Below are positions 7,214-11,097 of a DNA stretch of 11,097 nt, one piece after another (within the stretch, counting starts at the first letter, position 1; the number at the start of each line of letters is the position of its first letter). The notes beneath the pieces were generated by a model. That model was given only the letters and a program-made list of their open reading frames with translations. It made no database searches and was not told the DNA's origin. The stretch comes from Stemphylium vesicarium (lineage: Eukaryota; Ascomycota; Dothideomycetes; Pleosporales; Pleosporaceae): assembly GCA_004380135.1 (NCBI GenBank), contig QXCR01000385.1, forward strand, positions 1 to 11,097, given 5' to 3'. The position numbers and the translations under genes were made by a program.

Positions 7214-8372
7214 CTTCATTGACAACTCGAAAACAAGCTTGGTGGGTCACTACTGGAAGATCGTTCCGAAGTCCTTGTCCGCAGCAATCTCGAGTTGGTG
7301 TAGAGGCGAGAAGTTTTCGCAAGTTGATACAAGTTTTTCCATTAGTTACACGGAGGAACCAGCGACTCGTGGTCCTAGGAGAGCTGTGCAGGACCCGATT
7401 GTGGCGCTAACGCACCGTCGAGATGAGATGCACATTGTCACAAACGCCATCATGACTAGCATAGGTCTCAGGACACGCTGAAGCCTCGGTAGCCTGGCCG
7501 CTTTAGAGGTTCGTTGCCGGGCCGCCCGCTGTCATAGTGTCAAACCGGCAATAAGTTCTCCCGCACATAGTTTTGGTGCGCATAGTCTCTGCTTGCGTCT
7601 AGGATCGGTCCCACTGTAGGATTAGAGGCCTGATTACACTTGTGTCGCAGTTCGATATATTCCCTTTCTGTTTTTGGCATCTGCTGGGCACGCGAGAGGT
7701 CAGTTGACCAGCGTTCATAAGTAAGTCGTTCTTGAGCGGTGGAATAATGCGCGAACTTCGGCGGGTCACCACAGAAGGGTATGGTGGCTGTGGCTACCAC
7801 GTTGACCCCCAGGGCTAGTACGTTTCGCCTCCGCACTTTCTTTCGCCCTAGCGAGCCAGGTGCCGGGACTAGAGGCGCCCACTGCAAGCATACCCAAGCA
7901 ATCCTCGGCAATGCTCGTCCGGGTCGTGTACAACCAGGTGGCCCTACACCACAATATTTCTCCGTACAGGGTGCGCAATTCCCGGGCATGTTCATTGCCT
8001 TGAACTTTGCGAATACGGTTCTGCAAGTGTGAGAATTTCTAGCCGACCGCAAAGAACTGACCTGCCATGCAATGGAGAAAAGCGCAGCGGGAAGATCATT
8101 CTGTGAGGAAAGATGTTGGCAGGTGCGGGCCTCAGGAAGGCCCACTGTGGACAATCACGGAGAATTTCCGAAAAGCCCATAACAGCCCCGCATACAAGAT
8201 ATTGATCCAGAGGTGTTCATGCAAATATGTCTGTGGTTTGTCCACGCACGCTTCTATACGCACCTTGCATGATTGAACGCCAGCTAATGTCATGCTCTTG
8301 CGCAGTTTACACCCTGTTTGCCGTCGATGCGCCGGTTTGTGGAAATGAAGACTCCTTTTCAGCATTATGCAC
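7214..8372. other. Gap between pectin lyase and DPP III genes
   Basis: About 1.2 kb of ordinary composition with no RIP signature. The first few hundred bases are presumably the upstream control region of the pectin lyase gene. The rest holds overlapping minus-strand open frames, one entered separately. I recognised no RNA gene, repeat or clear polyadenylation signal for the DPP III gene here. Confidence 0.5.
7540..7995 (-). CDS. Unrecognised open frame, doubtful gene
   Basis: From ATG 7995 (minus) it runs 151 codons to TGA at 7540-7542; the frame is open further upstream but without another ATG. I do not recognise the product. It is basic, with RKKVRRR near residue 48, and its last 60 residues are rich in charged and polar residues (TYERWSTDLSRAQQMPKTER...). 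There is no clear signal peptide, and only one short hydrophobic stretch (NVLALGVNVVATATIPF). A competing minus-strand frame at 7766-8026 could join an upstream frame across a possible 41-bp intron (8021-8061, GTCAGT..TTGCAG), shorter than the other introns here. It may be a real small gene, a spliced gene in another frame, or chance. Confidence 0.2.
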   Translation of the reverse strand: MNMPGNCAPCTEKYCGVGPPGCTRPGRALPRIAWVCLQWAPLVPAPGSLGRKKVRRRNVLALGVNVVATATIPFCGDPPKFAHYSTAQERLTYERWSTDLSRAQQMPKTEREYIELRHKCNQASNPTVGPILDASRDYAHQNYVRENLLPV

Positions 8373-10593
8373 CTACACGTAGACCCTGTCCGCACAGCTT
8401 TGAATCATGCCCTTACTAGTCGCCTCGTACTCCAGTAAATTCACCTTGCCGTCCTTCTCGACTGTGTTTGCCTGTACAAAGACCTTTCGTGGGGTCTTTT
8501 TCTTCAACACAGCCGGCCTGACCATATTCTCGTAGAAAGGCTCTACAGTTGTAATCTCGTCATACATGCGCTTGGCAGCTGTGACATCTGCGGTAGCCTT
8601 AAAGATGTGCAGCTTCTGGAGGTAGGCGTCCACTGCTGGTCGACCGAGGTCCAGAATGCGGTCGCGCTCAAGGCGGATGGTGAGATCAGAAAGATCATCC
8701 TTCTCCCATTCCAATTGGCAGAACTCGACACCAGCATTGAGGAAGGTTCGCAGGATGGAGAAGCGTGCCTGCATGTGGGCTTGCCCCCATTTCCTGCTCT
8801 TAGGATCCCAAAATTCCAGAGCAGCGACACCAGCACGAGCCATCTGAAGGTATGCCGTATAAAGCACATCACCAGCCTCGCTGTTCATATCCACTTTGCC
8901 GTCGCCAAAGCCAAACAGTTGCAATATGGGGAACTCGCAAGACAGTGCCATGGCAACGCATTCAGCGCGGCACTCTTCGTACGAAGCAGCGATGGCGCCG
9001 AATGTTGAGCCCCAAGTTTGGCCAGGCTTGTACCAGGTATTGATGGGCTGGCCACTCAGGGGCGAAATGGGTGGGTTCTCCTTGTCAAAGTTGAAGACAC
9101 CTGGTTCCGTCTCCTGGAGCAACTTGCCACAGCCATGGCCCAGGAGCTCGTGGAGCCCGACTTGCACTTCAAAGGCGGGGTCGCGATACTTTTGATAGGT
9201 AGCTAGATCGCGTTCCTTGATGAATGGGACGGATTCGTTTGGTGCTTTCGCGGAAAGGATGTTTCCCAGTGACACGTTCTTGAAGCCAAAGTTTTGCCGA
9301 ATGTCGTCATAGTTTGGAATGTTGATACCGGCAGGAATGCTACTCGCATTAGCAAAGAGAGGGGTGGTGACGGGCAAACTGAGTACTTACCCACTACCGG
9401 CGAAAGTCAGTACCTCCAGCGAGGTGAAGTCCGGGCTCAGAAACTTGTCCTTTTCAAACGCCTTGTCCCATGGTAATAGCGGGATGTACTGTGGCGCGGT
9501 CTCTACAAGTTTCCCGAATGCGCGTGTTCGTTCCTTGTTCACCATGGCGACGAAGCCTTCCCACTCGCCGCGGATGCCGTGAGGGTCACGATACGTCTCG
9601 ATGAAGCCAATGTCTGATTCTACCTGAGGACCCTTGTCCTGTACCCAGGCCATCTGGCTCTTCTTGAAAGCCTGCAGAGAGCCACTGCGGAAGCTCTTGG
9701 AGTATTCTTCCATCATCTGGACTTCGTGGTCGTTGGCCGCGTATTTCTTGGCCTGTTCAATGTGATGGGCGATGGTACCCATTTCCTTGGAGTAGTCACC
9801 AAAGACTAACTTGACCTTGGTTCCATCATCCATTGTCCATTCGCTCTCTTTAAGATCGCGTTGCTCTGCCGGGGGGTTGTCCAGCGCTGAAGCAATCAGG
9901 ACATGGTAGCCATCGCCCGTCTTCCTCACCCTGGTGTTCTCCGGTAGCAAGCCCTTACTCTCGAGTAAATCACTGACTTTGGATATCTGCTCGCTGGTGA
10001 TGTCGGGGCTGTCGGGATAGTAGGTGGAGATGTGGCCTGCACCTGGGTAGCCTAGGTGCAGCTTTGCGACATCATCGCCTGCGTATATCGAGTCCTTGAA
10101 CTTTTCGTACATGGCGAGCGTGTCGTTGGAGACGGTAGCGAGGGCTTTGAACTGGCGGGGCTCGAGTCGCGGTATGAACTTGGAGTCGCCGAAGGATTTG
10201 TAGTTGCCCAGATTGCCCAGAAATTGGGCTGAGTAGTCGAGGTATGCATCGATCTCCTCCTGCGAGAGGCCGGCGTCGTTGGCGAGGGCTGCATAGTCAC
10301 CCTTGGTGTGCTTGTGCAGGGCGACAATGAAGTCGTAGATGTGCTCCGACTCGGGCGAGATTTGGCGGAGCACAACGCGGGTGCCGGCAAAGCAGGCGCT
10401 GCAAAGATACGTGAGTAACCACACCACGGCCCATGATGCGCGTCTGGACGGCTCACATTGAAAGATGATGGGCGTAGAGCTTCTCCTTGTCCGTCAGCGC
10501 TTCAAAGTGGGGCTTGATGGTCAGAGGCACGACGGCTGGTGGGCTGTCGGCCAAGTACTGCTTGAGCGTTTCCGACTGTATAGCCGAAGACAT
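8373..10593 (-). CDS. DPP3: Dipeptidyl peptidase III, metallopeptidase family M49
   Basis: Cytosolic zinc exopeptidase that removes dipeptides from the N-termini of short peptides (EC 3.4.14.4). Exons are 10593-10457, 10398-9391 and 9339-8373 (complement), giving 703 aa, the normal length. The start ATG 10593 gives MSSAIQSETLKQYLADSPPA, a typical N-terminus without a signal peptide. The M49 signature HELLGH is at 445-450: H445 and H450 bind zinc and E446 is the catalytic base. EECRAE at 503-508 supplies the third ligand, E504. GTRVVLRQISPESEHIYDF (51-69) and the substrate-cleft block YYPDS (172-176) are also family features. All key residues are present. It is transcribed away from the BRCT gene and points towards the pectin lyase gene in the same direction, 1.27 kb away; no functional link is implied. 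Confidence 0.96.
9340..9390 (-). other. Intron 2 of the DPP III gene (51 bp)
   Basis: Minus-strand GTAAGT at the donor, GAGTAG at the acceptor, GCTAAT as branch site. Splicing restores F-A-G-S-G-I-P-A-G-I-N, the family sequence. Confidence 0.93.
10399..10456 (-). other. Intron 1 of the DPP III gene (58 bp)
   Basis: Minus-strand GTGAGC donor, TTTGCAG acceptor and an ACTCAC branch site. Splicing gives L-Y-A-H-H-L-S-I-A-C-F-A-G-T-R, which fits the conserved N-terminal block of M49 enzymes. Confidence 0.9.
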
Positions 10594-10696
10594 GATGAGC
10601 GTGTGTGAAGATGAAATATACTACCGCAGAGCTGTGGGAAGCTGTCATGGATGAACTCAACACCTAGGCCGTGGCAGGTAGGGGAGCTTATGCAAG

Positions 10697-10720
10697 GACC
10701 CCGGCAAATTTGGCGGGGTC
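10697..10720. repeat. 24-base palindrome with one mismatched pair
   Basis: GACCCCG on the left and CGGGGTC on the right flank a centre of CAAATTTG. The only unpaired position is G at 10704 against G at 10713. Its location between two divergent genes suggests a binding site for a dimeric factor. Confidence 0.75.
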
Positions 10721-10730
10721 TCCCCCTCAC

Positions 10731-10751
10731 AGCCGCCAGCCGCCAGCCGCC
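10731..10751. repeat. AGCCGCC x 3 tandem repeat
   Basis: Three perfect 7-base units back to back, immediately right of the palindrome in the divergent promoter. Confidence 0.9.
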
Positions 10752-10858
10752 GACCATCTCTTTTCTTCATCCTTCTTCACTCACGCCCTTCTCCTCTACC
10801 ATCTTCTCGCCACTGCAACTTTAGTCGTCGTACTCATGTTTTGTTCAAGGATGGAAGC

Positions 10859-11097
10859 ATGTCAACGCTTGAGAAGTGCCTTGCGAGCAAAGGTGCTATC
10901 AAGTGTGTCAACGTCGGCTGGGTCTTGGACAGCGAGTCGAACAAGAAGCGCATGGATGAAGAACCCTACATGGTTGATCTCTCCGTCGCTAAGCCAGCGT
11001 CTCCTCTCCCCACCACCACGATGAAGCCCTTCACCCCGGCCAAGACACCTTCGAAATACGCTCTCCCACCCTCCTCTCAGTGCAAGATGCCCAGCAC
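10859..11097 (+). CDS. BRCT-domain protein, incomplete at both ends
   Basis: The frame, codons starting at 10826 and 10859, reads RRTHVLFKDGSMSTLEKCLA then SKGAIKCVNVGWVLDSES. This is the second half of a BRCT domain: the THVLFKDG strand, a helix, and the conserved tryptophan at 10919-10921 in VGWVLD. A Pro/Ser/Thr-rich linker follows (KPASPLPTTTMKPFTPAKTP) and the frame runs off the window. BRCT domains bind phosphoproteins, mostly in DNA-damage and cell-cycle control. The odd point is the 5' end. The first ATG (10859) lies inside the domain and would delete its first half. The frame is open back to 10682 but has no ATG and no BRCT-like sequence there. An upstream exon could join at an acceptor near 10824 (ACTTTAG), but I found none between here and the DPP III gene. 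Confidence 0.6.
   Translation, partial: MSTLEKCLASKGAIKCVNVGWVLDSESNKKRMDEEPYMVDLSVAKPASPLPTTTMKPFTPAKTPSKYALPPSSQCKMPS

Larger units (their letters stand above)
10594..10858. promoter_or_regulatory. Divergent promoter between DPP III and BRCT genes
   Basis: Only 265 bases separate the DPP III start codon (minus) from the first in-frame ATG of the BRCT frame (plus). The region holds a 24-base near-palindrome at 10697-10720, three perfect tandem AGCCGCC units at 10731-10751, and a long CT-rich run at 10755-10810. The CT run could be a transcription-start region or the polypyrimidine part of an intron on the + strand. No clear TATA box. Confidence 0.4.

Noticed and set aside
8607..9008. 133-codon plus-strand open frame
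   Set aside because: It is antisense to the well-supported third exon of the DPP III gene.
10731..10751. AGCCGCC units as a plant-type GCC box
   Set aside because: The motif matches the plant ERF target, but this is fungal DNA; resemblance alone is not evidence of such control.
10671..11024. 117-codon plus-strand open frame in another register
   Set aside because: It lacks an ATG at its stated start and the BRCT sequence is in a different frame over the same bases.

Overview
The window looks like nuclear DNA of a filamentous ascomycete (Pezizomycotina; Dothideomycetes/Pleosporales is my guess). Three introns are well supported, of 51, 52 and 58 bp, with GT..AG ends and CTAAC-like branch sites. 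Two recognisable genes are a fungal-type pectin lyase and a fungal-type dipeptidyl peptidase III. The left half carries the signature of repeat-induced point mutation (RIP): CpA and TpG are nearly absent while TpA is in great excess. For example, I find no CA or TG at all in 1921-2100.

Layout. 1-293 is unassigned. 294 to about 3968 is a 5'-truncated Ty3/gypsy chromovirus on the + strand: the C-terminal part of reverse transcriptase, RNase H, integrase zinc finger and DDE core, then a chromodomain, a purine-rich tract and a candidate 3' LTR. It is heavily mutated but stays in one reading frame. 3969 to about 4079 is a GC-rich wedge without RIP. About 4080-5227 is a second mutated repeat: the C-terminal part of a pogo/Fot1-like transposase, ending in a 17-bp-period tandem repeat at its probable right end. 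5228-5888 grades from AT-rich to ordinary sequence and holds small inverted repeats and a tRNA-like A box.

The right half is normal genic DNA. A secreted pectin lyase (PL1) lies on the minus strand at 5889-7098 with one intron. A 1.27-kb gap follows, holding its promoter and an unrecognised open frame. A dipeptidyl peptidase III (M49) lies on the minus strand at 8373-10593 with two introns. A short divergent promoter region separates it from the start of a BRCT-domain gene on the + strand, cut by the window end.

The three genes are not an obvious pathway: the lyase acts on plant cell walls outside the cell, the peptidase is cytosolic, and BRCT proteins usually act in DNA-damage signalling. 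The organising fact is position: a plant-cell-wall enzyme gene sits about 0.7 kb from a RIP-silenced transposon block. I did not find a convincing new biological system. The most informative signals are the residue-by-residue RIP damage in the retroelement, the unmutated islands inside and beside it, and the headless BRCT reading frame.
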